From Bin18 sp965200355 (lineage in GTDB: Bacteria; Desulfobacterota; Binatia; Bin18), in the NCBI GenBank assembly GCA_965200355.1, contig OZ241351.1, forward strand, positions 2,418,001 through 2,482,000: a DNA stretch of 64,000 nt, in the 5' to 3' direction. Under the pieces are notes generated by a model. That model did not search any database and was not told the DNA's origin. It saw only the letters and a program-made list of their open reading frames with translations. Positions within the stretch are counted from its first letter, which is position 1, and every line of letters begins with the position of its first letter. The translations under genes were made by a program, and so were the position numbers. Positions 14,163-22,670 of this stretch are shown piece after piece.

Positions 14163-14870
14163 CTATCCGAGCAGTCCGGGAAGATCAACTGCTGTGGAGA
14201 ACAGTTGACCCAGCCTCACCCGCTCGCGGTCAATATCCTCACTCAGCGTCAGATGAGGAATACTGCCCCGGCACGGCGCATCGGTCAGGCCGGCCAGGGT
14301 GGCTGCATTGGTTTTGATGGCGTCATCCGCAGTCTGGGTCGGATGGTTGAGGATATAGCCGGCCAGGGATAAGCCCCGGGTTTGAATACAGTGCAGCGTC
14401 AGCAAGGCATGATTCAACGCCCCCAGCTTTGAGCCGACCACGACGAGAATCGGAATGTCGAGATCACGGGCCAGGTCAGCAAAGGAATAGCGGTCCACGA
14501 GTGGCACCAATAAGCCACCAGCGCCCTCCACGAGTGTCACCTCGTGCTGGGCGGCAATCGACTGAAACACCTCGACAATCCGCTCCGGCTGAATCGTGAC
14601 GCCGGCTTGTGCGGCGGCGACGCTCGGGGCGACTGGCGGAGAAAAACGGTAGGGACACGCGGTCTCAAGCGGCAGATTGCTGCGGGCATAGCCGACCAGG
14701 CGCATGGCGTCGTCCGGGTATAAGAACCCGTCTCGTCTATCGCAGCCGGTTTCTGCCGGCTTGAGCACGCCCACGCGTTTGCCCCGGGCGGTCAGGGCGG
14801 CGGCAATGCCACAGCCCACCAGGGTCTTGCCGATACCGGTATCCGTGCCGGTGATAAACAGGCTGGTCAT
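14163..14870 (-). CDS. bioD: dethiobiotin synthetase
   Basis: BioD carboxylates 7,8-diaminopelargonic acid to dethiobiotin using ATP and CO2. The 235-aa protein has the P-loop GTDTGIGKT at residues 8-16, the KPAETGC substrate-loop motif and VEGAGGLLVPL, all diagnostic. It overlaps the bioA stop by 4 nt (ATGA type), so the two are probably translationally coupled. No recognised biotin-repressor box was found in front of the operon, but a separate palindrome lies before bioF. Confidence 0.95.
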   Translation of the reverse strand: MTSLFITGTDTGIGKTLVGCGIAAALTARGKRVGVLKPAETGCDRRDGFLYPDDAMRLVGYARSNLPLETACPYRFSPPVAPSVAAAQAGVTIQPERIVEVFQSIAAQHEVTLVEGAGGLLVPLVDRYSFADLARDLDIPILVVVGSKLGALNHALLTLHCIQTRGLSLAGYILNHPTQTADDAIKTNAATLAGLTDAPCRGSIPHLTLSEDIDRERVRLGQLFSTAVDLPGLLG

Positions 14871-16222
14871 GTGACGGTCTGAATGGCGGTGTGGACGACA
14901 TCAAGCAGGTGTGACAGCTCAGCCTCGGTAATGCTGAGCGGCGGCATGAGAATAATGACGCTGCCCAGTGGCCGAATCATGACTCCGTGCTTGCGCGCCT
15001 CTTGGATGACCCGCATACCGATCTTCTCGGCTGGAGCATAGGCGACCTTGCTGACCGGATCGCGCATCAATTCGATCCCGACCATCAGACCCCACTGTCG
15101 AATATCGGCCACCTGGGGAAGGGCGGCAATGTCCGCCTGGAGGCGTTGAGTCAGCAGGGAGACCTTAGGTTGCACCTGCTCAAGGACCTGCTCTTCGGCA
15201 AAAACGTCAAGGCTGGCCAGGGCCGCGGCGCAGGCCACGGGATTGCCGGTATACGTGTGGCCGTGAAAAAAGGTCTTGAACTCTTCGTAGGGTGCGAGAA
15301 AGGCGGAAAACACTTCCTCGGTCGTGAGCGTCGCCGCGAGCGGCAGATAGCCGCCGGTTATGCCCTTAGCCACGCAGAATAAGTCCGGGCTGATAGCCGC
15401 ATGGTCACAGGCAAACATTTTTCCGGTGCGGCCAAATCCGGTGGCTACCTCGTCACAGATGAAGAGGATGCCGTGTTGCCGGGTGAGTTGACGTAGGGTC
15501 TGCACATATTCGACCGGCTGCGCCCACATCCCAGCCGCACCCTGCATCAGGGGTTCGATAATCACGGCTGCCAGCTCTGAATGCTGTTGGGCGAGCGTGT
15601 GTTCGGCTTCTTCTTGGGCCGCGCCCAGGGCCTGCTCGGCAGACATGCCGCGCATAAAGCGAAACACATGCGGCGGGGTCAGCCGAACCGTGTCGGCCAA
15701 CAGCGGCCGATAAAAATGGTGAAACAGATCTGAGTAGCCCACGCTGACCGCGCCCAGCGTATCGCCGTGGTAGGCTTCGACTAAGGAGGCAAATTTCGTG
15801 CGCCGGGTTTCTCCGCGCAACTGCCAGTACTGAAACGCCAGTTTGAGCGCGATTTCCGTGGCAGTGGCTCCCGCGTCCGAATAGAACACCCGGCTCAGCC
15901 CGGCCGGCGCCAGCTCAACCAGTTTTTTCGCCAGCAGTATAGAGGGGATATTGGCCAGCCCGAGCATGGTCGAATGCGCGACCTGCTTGACCTGCTCGGT
16001 AATGGCGGTGTTGAGGCGGGGATGGGTATGGCCATGAATGTTGCACCATAACGACGAGACACCATCCAGATAGCGCTTGCCGTTGACATCAATCAGATAA
16101 TTGCCTTCGCCCCTGGCAATAATAATCGGGTCTTCCTGCAACCAGTCTTGCATCTGGGTAAACGGATGCCACACATAGGTATGATCCCAGGCTTTGAGCT
16201 CGGCATACGACGGGCTGCTCAT
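14867..16222 (-). CDS. bioA: adenosylmethionine-8-amino-7-oxononanoate aminotransferase
   Basis: BioA transfers an amino group from SAM to KAPA to give diaminopelargonate. The 451-aa class-III PLP aminotransferase has the pyridine-contacting Asp257 (ICDEVATGFGRTG) and the PLP lysine Lys286 (CVAKGITGG). The N-terminal HTYVWHPFTQMQDW is characteristic of BioA rather than ornithine aminotransferases. Its ATG overlaps the bioF stop by 4 nt and its stop overlaps bioD by 4 nt, so bioF, bioA and bioD form one tight translational block. Confidence 0.95.
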   Translation of the reverse strand: MSSPSYAELKAWDHTYVWHPFTQMQDWLQEDPIIIARGEGNYLIDVNGKRYLDGVSSLWCNIHGHTHPRLNTAITEQVKQVAHSTMLGLANIPSILLAKKLVELAPAGLSRVFYSDAGATATEIALKLAFQYWQLRGETRRTKFASLVEAYHGDTLGAVSVGYSDLFHHFYRPLLADTVRLTPPHVFRFMRGMSAEQALGAAQEEAEHTLAQQHSELAAVIIEPLMQGAAGMWAQPVEYVQTLRQLTRQHGILFICDEVATGFGRTGKMFACDHAAISPDLFCVAKGITGGYLPLAATLTTEEVFSAFLAPYEEFKTFFHGHTYTGNPVACAAALASLDVFAEEQVLEQVQPKVSLLTQRLQADIAALPQVADIRQWGLMVGIELMRDPVSKVAYAPAEKIGMRVIQEARKHGVMIRPLGSVIILMPPLSITEAELSHLLDVVHTAIQTVT

Positions 16223-17391
16223 CGAATCCCGACCTCCTGACCGGCCGCGGCAAACGCATCCAGCGTGCGTGACAAGTGGTCTGGGGTGTGGGTTGCCATC
16301 GGGGTCACGCGAATACGCGAGGTGCCGTCTGGAACGGTGGGCGGGCGAATCCCGTGGGCAAAGACGCCACGCTGAAGGAGGGCAGCGGCCACGATCATCG
16401 TCTCACGCGCCTCACCGATAATGACTGGTAGAATCTGCGAGCGGGTCGCGCCCAGCGTATAGCCGAGCGAGCCGAGCCCGTCCGACAGCAACGTGGTGTT
16501 CTCCCACAAACGCTGCCGTCGCTCAGGTTCCTGCTCCACAATATCGAGGGCGGCGAGCACCGCGGCCGCAGTCGCGGGCGGAATCGCCGTGGTATAGATA
16601 AAACTCCGTGCCCGATTCACCAGCCAGTCAATCAGCTCGTGACTGCCAGCCACAAAGGCCCCCACGCAGCCCAATGCCTTGCCCAGGGTGCCCATCTGGA
16701 TATCGACCTGCCCGGTCAGACCGAGTGCTTCAACCAGGCCGCTGCCGTGCGGACCGAACACGCCGGTTGCGTGGGCCTCATCAACCATCACCCAAGTGTC
16801 ATACTGTTGGGCCAAGCTCACAATTTCTACCAGCGGAGCCAGGTCGCCGTCCATGCTGAACACGCTGTCGGTCACAATCAGGCGTTGGCCGGTCGCTGGG
16901 CAGGCTTGCAGCAATTCATGCAGATGCGTGGTGTCAGCGTGACGATAGACCCGGATATCAGCCCGTGACAAGCGGCAGCCGTCGATGATGCTGGCGTGGT
17001 TCAGGCTGTCGCTCAGGATCGTATCGCCCGGTCCCATCAGGGCGGACAGCACCCCGATATTGGCGTGGTAGCCCGTTGGAAAAACAAGCGCGGCCTCCGT
17101 TTTTTTGAGGGTGGCCAGGCGTTGTTCCAATGCGTGATGCACCGTCATGGAACCGGAAATCAGGCGCGAAGCACCGCTGCCACAGCCGTATTTTTCAATC
17201 GCCTCGTGGGCCGCCTGCTTGAGGGCCGGATGATTGGCCAAACCCAGATAGTTATTGGAAGAGAACAGCAATACTTCCTGGCCTTCAAGGCTAACGGTTG
17301 CATCCTGTGCCCCTGCAACGGCACGCAAGCTGCGATACAATCCGCTTTCTTTCACCTCGGCGAGCCGGGCCGTCAGGATATCTGCGCGCAT
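16219..17391 (-). CDS. bioF: 8-amino-7-oxononanoate synthase
   Basis: BioF joins pimeloyl-CoA (or pimeloyl-ACP) with alanine to give KAPA, the first ring-assembly step. The 390-aa protein is an alpha-oxoamine synthase with VDEAHATGVFG (PLP Asp204 region) and the PLP lysine Lys238 in MGTLGKALG. ATG 17391 follows CTGGAGAG at good spacing. The open frame extends to 17463 but has no signal there and runs into an intergenic palindrome. It is the first gene of the biotin operon. No bioC, bioH or bioW is in the window, so the pimeloyl source lies elsewhere. Confidence 0.94.
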   Translation of the reverse strand: MRADILTARLAEVKESGLYRSLRAVAGAQDATVSLEGQEVLLFSSNNYLGLANHPALKQAAHEAIEKYGCGSGASRLISGSMTVHHALEQRLATLKKTEAALVFPTGYHANIGVLSALMGPGDTILSDSLNHASIIDGCRLSRADIRVYRHADTTHLHELLQACPATGQRLIVTDSVFSMDGDLAPLVEIVSLAQQYDTWVMVDEAHATGVFGPHGSGLVEALGLTGQVDIQMGTLGKALGCVGAFVAGSHELIDWLVNRARSFIYTTAIPPATAAAVLAALDIVEQEPERRQRLWENTTLLSDGLGSLGYTLGATRSQILPVIIGEARETMIVAAALLQRGVFAHGIRPPTVPDGTSRIRVTPMATHTPDHLSRTLDAFAAAGQEVGIR

Positions 17392-17448
17392 CTTTCTCTC
17401 CAGGCCGCTCATACTGCCGGGAAAGAGTACCTGTGTCCAGCATCTCCC

Positions 17449-17470
17449 CTTTTGAGAATCCACTCAAAAG
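17449..17470. promoter_or_regulatory. perfect 8-6-8 palindrome in the bioF / thioesterase divergent promoter
   Basis: CTTTTGAG, a 6-nt spacer (AATCCA) and CTCAAAAG form a perfect dyad between the bioF start (17391) and the thioesterase start (17486). It does not match the BirA (TTGTAAACC-type), BioR or BioQ consensus sequences I know. It is a candidate operator for the biotin operon, the thioesterase gene, or both. Confidence 0.5.
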
Positions 17471-17485
17471 CTGGTACGAGGGGGT

Positions 17486-17929
17486 ATGATTTCTCCTGTG
17501 GAAAAACTCAATGCGGCCTTACGCGAGAATCGACCCGAGGACTATCTGACGGCCACGCACCGGGAAATTGGCCTGCGGCCGGTACGGTTCAGCCCCGGCA
17601 GGTCCGAATGGGCATGGGATGCCAGCCACGCGCGGGTATTGAATCCGTTTGGGTATGTGGCCGGCGGCTATTTGAGCGTGTTTGCCGATGAGTTGCTGAG
17701 CAGCGCCATTGGCTCAGTCATGGACGCCGGCGAATTTGCCACAACCGCGGAACTGAAAATCAGTTTTCTCAGGCCAGTCAAAAAGGGTCTGGTCACAGGG
17801 ACGGGTAAAGTTCTGCGCAAAGGTCAGCGGGTGGCGTTTGTCGAAGCGACCATCCGCAATGCACAAGACGAAGTGGTCGCCACGGTGAGCAGTACGTGGA
17901 CCGTGGTGGCAACACAAGGGGCAAAATGA
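17486..17929 (+). CDS. PaaI-family hotdog thioesterase
   Basis: This 147-aa protein has the hotdog fold of the PaaI type: GYVAGGYLSVFADELLSSAIGS is the central helix and active-site segment (AGG.....D geometry, residues 53-74), followed by TAELKISFLRPVKKG and GTGKVLRKGQRVAFVEATI. Members hydrolyse acyl-CoA or aroyl-CoA thioesters as homotetramers. Because it is divergent from bioF and shares the palindrome-bearing gap, a role supplying or removing an acyl-CoA near biotin synthesis is possible but unproven. A GNAT- or LLM-type fusion is absent. Confidence 0.82.
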   Translation: MISPVEKLNAALRENRPEDYLTATHREIGLRPVRFSPGRSEWAWDASHARVLNPFGYVAGGYLSVFADELLSSAIGSVMDAGEFATTAELKISFLRPVKKGLVTGTGKVLRKGQRVAFVEATIRNAQDEVVATVSSTWTVVATQGAK

Positions 17930-17942
17930 GGCCCCTTGGGAG

Positions 17943-17971
17943 CATCCTTCGACTTCGCTCCGCTCAGGATG
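17943..17971. repeat. imperfect-hairpin intergenic repeat
   Basis: The segment between the thioesterase and SnoaL-like genes begins CATCCT and ends AGGATG, with an inner TTCGACTTCGCTCCGCTC stretch. This resembles a short dispersed repeat common in many environmental bacterial genomes. Only one copy is present in this window, so repeat status rests on recall. Confidence 0.45.
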
Positions 17972-18016
17972 AACGGAGGAACGGAAATCTGACCGCTGAA
18001 GAAAGGAGAGTATTGT

Positions 18017-18463
18017 ATGGGCATGATCGAACGATTCCTGGAATATGCACAGGTTTTTGAAGAGGCGTATGACGGCGATAACTGGTCGCTGCTTGAGCCG
18101 TATTTCACCGAGGATGCAGTCTACGATTTTATTGCCGGCCCGCCGCTCGGCGCACGGCATGAGGGCCGGGCCACGATCCTGAGCGATTTTCAGACCGCGG
18201 TGAATGGCTTTGACCGTCGCTTTACCTCGCGTCGGGTTGAGCTTATCGAGGGGCCAATAGAAAGGAACGGTGAGGTCTGGATGCGCTGGCTTGCGACCTA
18301 CACCCTGGACGACGCGCCCGACTGCCGCCTGGAAGGCGAGGAGCGGGCCGTCTTTGAGGGCGACCGCATGAGTCTCTTGGAAGACCGAGTTGCTGACGAG
18401 GAATGCCAACGTCTGGCCGCGTATCTGGATACGCACGGCGCTAAGTGGAAACCGGCGGCCTGA
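18017..18463 (+). CDS. SnoaL-like / NTF2-fold protein
   Basis: This 148-aa protein has the NTF2-like pattern: N-terminal helices (FEEAYDGDNWSLLEPYFTEDAVYDF, residues 15-39, in two parts), GRATILSDFQTAVNGFDRRF in the middle and strands GEVWMRWLATYTLDD toward the end. It is related in fold, not closely in sequence, to the SnoaL-like gene at 7870. AAGGAGAG lies 6-7 nt before the ATG. It lies in a rightward run with the thioesterase and LLM genes, suggesting a small catabolic or modification unit of unknown substrate. Confidence 0.78.
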   Translation: MGMIERFLEYAQVFEEAYDGDNWSLLEPYFTEDAVYDFIAGPPLGARHEGRATILSDFQTAVNGFDRRFTSRRVELIEGPIERNGEVWMRWLATYTLDDAPDCRLEGEERAVFEGDRMSLLEDRVADEECQRLAAYLDTHGAKWKPAA

Positions 18464-18531
18464 GCGGCACTCGAAAAGACAAGTCCCCTCACCCCACGAG
18501 AATCAAAGTCTATCCACCAGGAGGGTATGTT

Positions 18532-19620
18532 ATGCAAATCGGAACCATCGCGCTCTTTCAACGCTACGGCTATGACGACAGTGTGACGGACAGTCAGGTC
18601 TACCGGGAAGAACTGGCTCTGGCCTCGCAGATCGAAGAACTCGGCTATGATTCACACTGGTCGGTGGAGCATCATTTTGAGGACTACTCCTTTTGCCCCG
18701 ATAATGCCATTTATCTGGGCCATCTGGCGGCCATGACCACAACGCTCAAGCTGGCGACCGGCGCGGTCATCGTGCCGTGGAACACGCCGTTGCGTTCGGC
18801 TGAGAAGGTTGCGCTCTTGGACGAACTGTCGAATGGCCGGGTGATCTTCGGCATGGGTCGCGGCTTGTCCCGTCGGGAGTATGACCAGTTCGGTATCGAC
18901 ATGGACACTTCGCGGGAGCGATTTGACGAGGCCGTGCCCATGATTCTCAATGCCCTGGAGACCGGCATGATTGAGGGCAACGGCAAATACTATCAGCAAC
19001 CACGCGCACCGATTCGGCCCAAGCCCACGCGAACCTTCAAGGGCCGCACGACCCAGGTAGCGATGTCGCCCGATTCGGCCCTGGAAGCGGCCAAGCACCG
19101 GGCTCAGATGATGGTCTTTACCCAAAAGCCGATTGAGGAGCATAACGCGGATTTTGAGCCCTACCGGGTCCTGTTTCGTGAACTCCACGGCATTGACGCC
19201 CCTCCGCCCATGATGGCCGGCATGTCCATCTGCCACGAAGACGCCGGCCGGGCCGAGGAACTGGCCCATAAATATATTGCCGGCTATCTGTTGTCGGCCA
19301 TGCACCATTACGAACTCATGGGCGACCACTTCAAGAATGCCAAGGGCTACGAAGCCTATGGCGATGCTGTGGACACGCTGCGTGAGTTGGGCCTTGAGGG
19401 CATGGCCCAGATGTATGTCAACGCCCAGGCGTGGGGCACGCCGCAGCAGATTGTGGACAAGTTGTCACACTGGCGGGAGGTGGTCGGACGGTTTGATCTG
19501 ATCTTCGGCTTTCGTGGAGCCGGGATGCCGTTTGAGGATGCCGAGCGCTCCCAGCGTCTCATCGCGCAAAAAGTCATTCCCGAACTCCGGCAATGGGACG
19601 TTGAAGCAAAGGCGGCTTAG
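18532..19620 (+). CDS. LLM-class flavin/F420-dependent oxidoreductase
   Basis: This 362-aa luciferase-like family protein has conserved segments QIGTIALFQRYGY at the first strand, SHWSVEHHFEDYS (active-site loop with paired His), LSNGRVIFGMGRGLSRREYDQFG, and a C-terminal QRLIAQKVIPEL. Its EHHF motif groups it with alkanal/limonene-type monooxygenases. ATG 18532 follows CAGGAGGG. An open extension to 18445 is rejected. The cofactor (FMN or F420) and substrate cannot be told. It ends the rightward run that starts at the thioesterase gene. Confidence 0.87.
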   Translation: MQIGTIALFQRYGYDDSVTDSQVYREELALASQIEELGYDSHWSVEHHFEDYSFCPDNAIYLGHLAAMTTTLKLATGAVIVPWNTPLRSAEKVALLDELSNGRVIFGMGRGLSRREYDQFGIDMDTSRERFDEAVPMILNALETGMIEGNGKYYQQPRAPIRPKPTRTFKGRTTQVAMSPDSALEAAKHRAQMMVFTQKPIEEHNADFEPYRVLFRELHGIDAPPPMMAGMSICHEDAGRAEELAHKYIAGYLLSAMHHYELMGDHFKNAKGYEAYGDAVDTLRELGLEGMAQMYVNAQAWGTPQQIVDKLSHWREVVGRFDLIFGFRGAGMPFEDAERSQRLIAQKVIPELRQWDVEAKAA

Positions 19621-19700
19621 GCCGGTCATCCTCGGTTTCTGTTGTGGAGAGCGTGGTCGGGAATCGGCTGATGAATTGTCATTTGATTGCTGAGTAAGGT

Positions 19701-21177
19701 ATGGCGCAACCGAATTGGCAAAACCGGACACTGTGGACAGGCGATAACCTCGACATCATGCGGGGGATGAACTCCGAATCCGTAGACCTCATTTATCTTG
19801 ACCCTCCATTTAACTCCAACAGACAGTTTGCCGCTCCCATCGGCAGCAAAGCGGCGGGGGCGACCTTTAAGGACACCTGGACCCTGAGCGACGTAGACGA
19901 AGCGTGGCACGGGGAAATTGCGGATAAAGACCCGACGTTGTACGCCATTATTGACGCAGCCGGGCTGAGTCACGGCAAGGGCATGAAATCCTACCTGATT
20001 ATGATGGCCGTGCGCTTGCTAGAAATGAAGCGTCTTCTCAAACCATCTGGCTCTGTGTACCTCCATTGCGATCCGACCGCGAGCCATTACTTGAAAACGC
20101 TGCTGGATTCGATCTTTGGAGCAGGGAATTTTCGGAGCGAGATTGTGTGGCGGCGGTCCAACGCGCATAGCAAGACTACAAAACAGTTCGGCCCCATCCA
20201 TGACACGTTATTGTACTACTCGAAATCGGAAGAACGGATATTTCATCCGGGAGTACGACCGTACACGAGGGCGTATATCGAAGACAGGTTCAAGAAAAAG
20301 AGATGAGCGCGGGCGGTATCAAACAAACTATCTCACAGGACCGGAGACACGGGAGGGGGAGAGCGGTGAAGCATGGCGTGGGTTTGACCCAACCGCTGTT
20401 GGGCGGCATTGGGCCATTCCACGTTCGTTGCGTGAATTTCTGCCCTCGGGCGGAAAGGGGATGGGCAGTCACGAAAAACTTGAACGTCTCCATCAGCAGG
20501 GAGTGATTGTGTTTCCCAAGAAACGGGGCGGCCAACCAATGTATAAACAATACGTCGGTCCTGGCGTCCCATATCAGGATGTGTGGGCATATCAGCCGAA
20601 CACAAGAGGGGTGCTGCACGAATCTGATGAACACATTGACGAGGATGTAAAATGGCTCGAAGCCGAACCTGAGAAAGTAGGCTATCCAACGCAGAAACCA
20701 TTAGGATTGTTAAATCGGATTCTACAGACAAGCTCAAACAAGGACGACATGGTACTTGACCCCTTTTGTGGATGTGCAACGGCGTGTGTGGCGGCTGAAA
20801 AACTTGGGCGACAGTGGGTTGGGATCGATTTGTCTCCAGTGGCCGCCACGTTGGTCAAATCCCGACTCAAGGAAGAAATGGGACTGTTTTATGACGTGCA
20901 TCACAGAACGGACATTCCGTACCGCACAGACTTAGGGAGACTGCCGTCCTACAAGACGCATAAGCATACCCTGTATGGAAAGCAGGAGGGTGTTTGTGCG
21001 GGCTGTCTGATTATGTTTCCCTTCCGCAACATGACGATAGATCATATTATTCCACAATCTAAAGGCGGGTCAGACCATATAGAGAATCTGCAATTGTTGT
21101 GTGGAGCGTGTAATAGCTTGAAAGGGGATAGGGAACATGCCTACTTGCTTTCTGAACTCAAGAAACGAGATAGGTAG
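19701..21177 (+). pseudogene. DNA methyltransferase fused to a C-terminal HNH domain, one frameshift
   Basis: Two overlapping frames make one protein. The first (19701-20306) carries DPPF (residues 34-37, catalytic motif IV of N4/N6-amino methyltransferases) and LKPSGSVYLHCDP. The second, one frame on, carries YPTQKPLGLL, the SAM motif DPFCGCATACVA, and an HNH domain (CAGC, TIDHIIPQSKGGSDH, CGACNSL). Deleting one A in the five-A run at 20295-20299 joins them (RFKKRDERGRY) into about 491 aa. The MTase-HNH fusion could be a one-gene restriction-modification enzyme. The frameshift may be real decay or base-calling error. A programmed -1 shift would not give the observed frame. It is in an island with toxin-antitoxin-like genes. 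Confidence 0.78.
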
Positions 21178-21403
21178 CTTTCGTCAACTCAAGCAATAAT
21201 TCCCTTTCCACAGAGGTGAAGGAGTCCTTGCTGAGTCAGGCTCATGTGGAATGGGAGCGAGGTATTACCCTCGAAATGCTCGACTTTGCCGCGTAGAAGA
21301 GACCGAATCGGGTAGGTATTCGGAGGATGCCGGATTACGATCCGCTAATCTGACCTGCGGCTCAAAAGAAAATTCGACACCGAACCACAAACCGGAGGGG
21401 CGT

Positions 21404-21640
21404 ATGAGTGAATATGAAATGGCCAGTCTCGCTATTGTCCAAGCGGGGGCCGCACTCCTGGTGGGGCTGGCGCAATGCGGGCTCATCGCCTGGGGCATCA
21501 AGAAGATGGATGCGAGCAACCAGCGCAGAGAACGCCAAGAGGCTCAAGCCGAAGCACGGCATGAAGAGACGATGTTGGTCTTGCAGCAACAAGGAGAAGC
21601 CTTACGAACGCTGATTGAACGCACGGCTCCACAAAAATAA
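21404..21640 (+). CDS. small membrane protein with C-terminal coiled coil
   Basis: This 78-aa protein has a hydrophobic segment (about 9-32, LAIVQAGAALLVGLAQCG) followed by a charged heptad-like helix rich in Arg, Glu and Gln to the end. ACCGGAGGGG lies 6 nt before the ATG, and the hydrophobic-then-charged layout argues for a genuine small gene. I do not recognise a family. It sits between the methyltransferase-HNH gene and an antitoxin remnant, so it may belong to the island rather than the flanking metabolic genes. No membrane toxin signature beyond size and topology is visible. Confidence 0.5.
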   Translation: MSEYEMASLAIVQAGAALLVGLAQCGLIAWGIKKMDASNQRRERQEAQAEARHEETMLVLQQQGEALRTLIERTAPQK

Positions 21641-21683
21641 GTCCGAGCCTTATCCGGGCAGGAATGTCCACTGAAATAACAGC

Positions 21684-22019
21684 ATGGCAGAGCATACCAT
21701 CAAGCGTCCACTGAAACGTCCTCCTATCCATCCTGGTGAAGTGGTGCGAGAGGACGTTTTGCCAGCCCTGGGCCTTTCCATTAGCGAAGCGGCCCGCGTC
21801 TCAGGGTTTCGCGTCAGCAACTCCACCGGGTACTCGCTTGTACCCATCCGGTCTCGACTGAAATGGCACTCCGGCTTGGTAAACTTGCTGGCAACGGTCC
21901 CGGGCTCTGGCTTCGGATGCAGCAGAAGCATGATGTCTGGCACGCAGAGCGGCGTCTCAAGGACGAATTGAAAAAAATCAGGCCAGGGCTTGTGGAGAGA
22001 GCTGGAGCGGATGCTTAGC
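21684..22019 (+). pseudogene. HigA-type antitoxin, frameshifted, no toxin adjacent
   Basis: The open frame begins as a HigA-family XRE antitoxin (PPIHPGEVVREDVLPALGL, residues 13-31, then SISEAARVSG). It then leaves frame. Restoring one G in the three-G run near 21807-21809 gives RQQLHRVLACTHPVSTEM and WLRMQQKHDVWHAERRL and ends at the TAG at 22017-22019, about 111 aa. So a full-length HigA is interrupted by a 1-nt deletion. HigB normally lies upstream, but the small membrane protein there is not HigB. Without a partner this is an orphan, decayed or misread antitoxin. Confidence 0.72.
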
Positions 22020-22054
22020 CATCCATACGGTTGAAGCAAAAGCGGCTCAAGGCG

Positions 22055-22258
22055 ATGGAAACAACAAAACTAGACCGCTCTGTCACGCGCCTGACGCACT
22101 TGGGAGCGAACGATGATGGGTATGTCGGAGGCGACCCCGCGACCCGCATTGCCCTCGTGTGGCCGATTACTCGCGAGACGTGGGCCTTCATGAGACCGGC
22201 TGATGCTCAACGAAGATTACAAAGAGATATTGCAAGGCTTGTTAGACGCCGGCGTTGA
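22055..22258 (+). CDS. small partner protein of the nucleotidyltransferase (antitoxin-like)
   Basis: This 67-aa protein starts METTKLDRSVTRLTHL and has TRIALVWPITRETWAFM at about 38-54, then an Arg-rich helix. The pattern recalls short proteins found directly before minimal nucleotidyltransferases of the DUF6036/AbiEii-like type, where the pair acts as a toxin-antitoxin-like module. Here the partner overlaps the nucleotidyltransferase start by 56 nt. A TGTCA-N6-TGACG string at 22082-22097 is coding and probably chance. Assignment rests on context and weak similarity. Confidence 0.55.
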   Translation: METTKLDRSVTRLTHLGANDDGYVGGDPATRIALVWPITRETWAFMRPADAQRRLQRDIARLVRRRR

Positions 22259-22652
22259 GTTCCTTCTCGTTGGGGCCTATGCGCTTGCGGCTCATGGCTA
22301 TCCGCGCGCAACAGGAGATATTGATATCTGGGTGCGCCCCTCGCCCGGTAATGCCCACCGTGTCTACGCCGCACTTGCAGCGTTTGGCGCACCCCTCCAG
22401 CATGTGATACCGCAGGACTTTTCACACCCCGACGTGGTGTTTCAGATTGGTGTTGCTCCACGTCGAATTGATATCATGACCGGTATCAGCGGGTTAGAAT
22501 TTGCTGAAGCCGCTCGAAACGCCGCGCAGGTGGAAATCGAAGCATTAACAATTCCAGTCCTATCCCGTGCAGATTTGATTACAAACAAAGAAGCCAGCGG
22601 CAGAGAAAAGGACTTGTTAGACGCGAAGATTCTCCGCCAACATGGAGAATAG
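22203..22652 (+). CDS. minimal nucleotidyltransferase (MNT/AbiEii-like)
   Basis: This 149-aa protein is a nucleotidyltransferase: GAYALAAHGYPRATGDIDIWV gives the G-Ala fingerprint and the paired catalytic Asp (GDIDIW). A later RIDIMTG holds the third carboxylate, and GREKDLLDAKIL is the C-terminal helix. Enzymes of this kind transfer nucleotides to protein or RNA and serve as toxins in AbiE-type abortive-infection or MNT/HEPN modules. It overlaps the preceding small gene and faces hyuB across an 18-nt gap. It ends the accessory island. Confidence 0.82.
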   Translation: MLNEDYKEILQGLLDAGVEFLLVGAYALAAHGYPRATGDIDIWVRPSPGNAHRVYAALAAFGAPLQHVIPQDFSHPDVVFQIGVAPRRIDIMTGISGLEFAEAARNAAQVEIEALTIPVLSRADLITNKEASGREKDLLDAKILRQHGE

Positions 22653-22670
22653 CCAGTTTGCACTTCCCCC

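Noticed and set aside
20290..20306. Programmed -1 frameshift in the methyltransferase
   Set aside because: The needed shift is +1 (one base skipped), so the AAAAAG run does not fit -1 slippage. An indel is simpler.
22082..22097. Third TGTCA-N6-TGAC(G) site
   Set aside because: Imperfect, inside coding sequence and not in a promoter.
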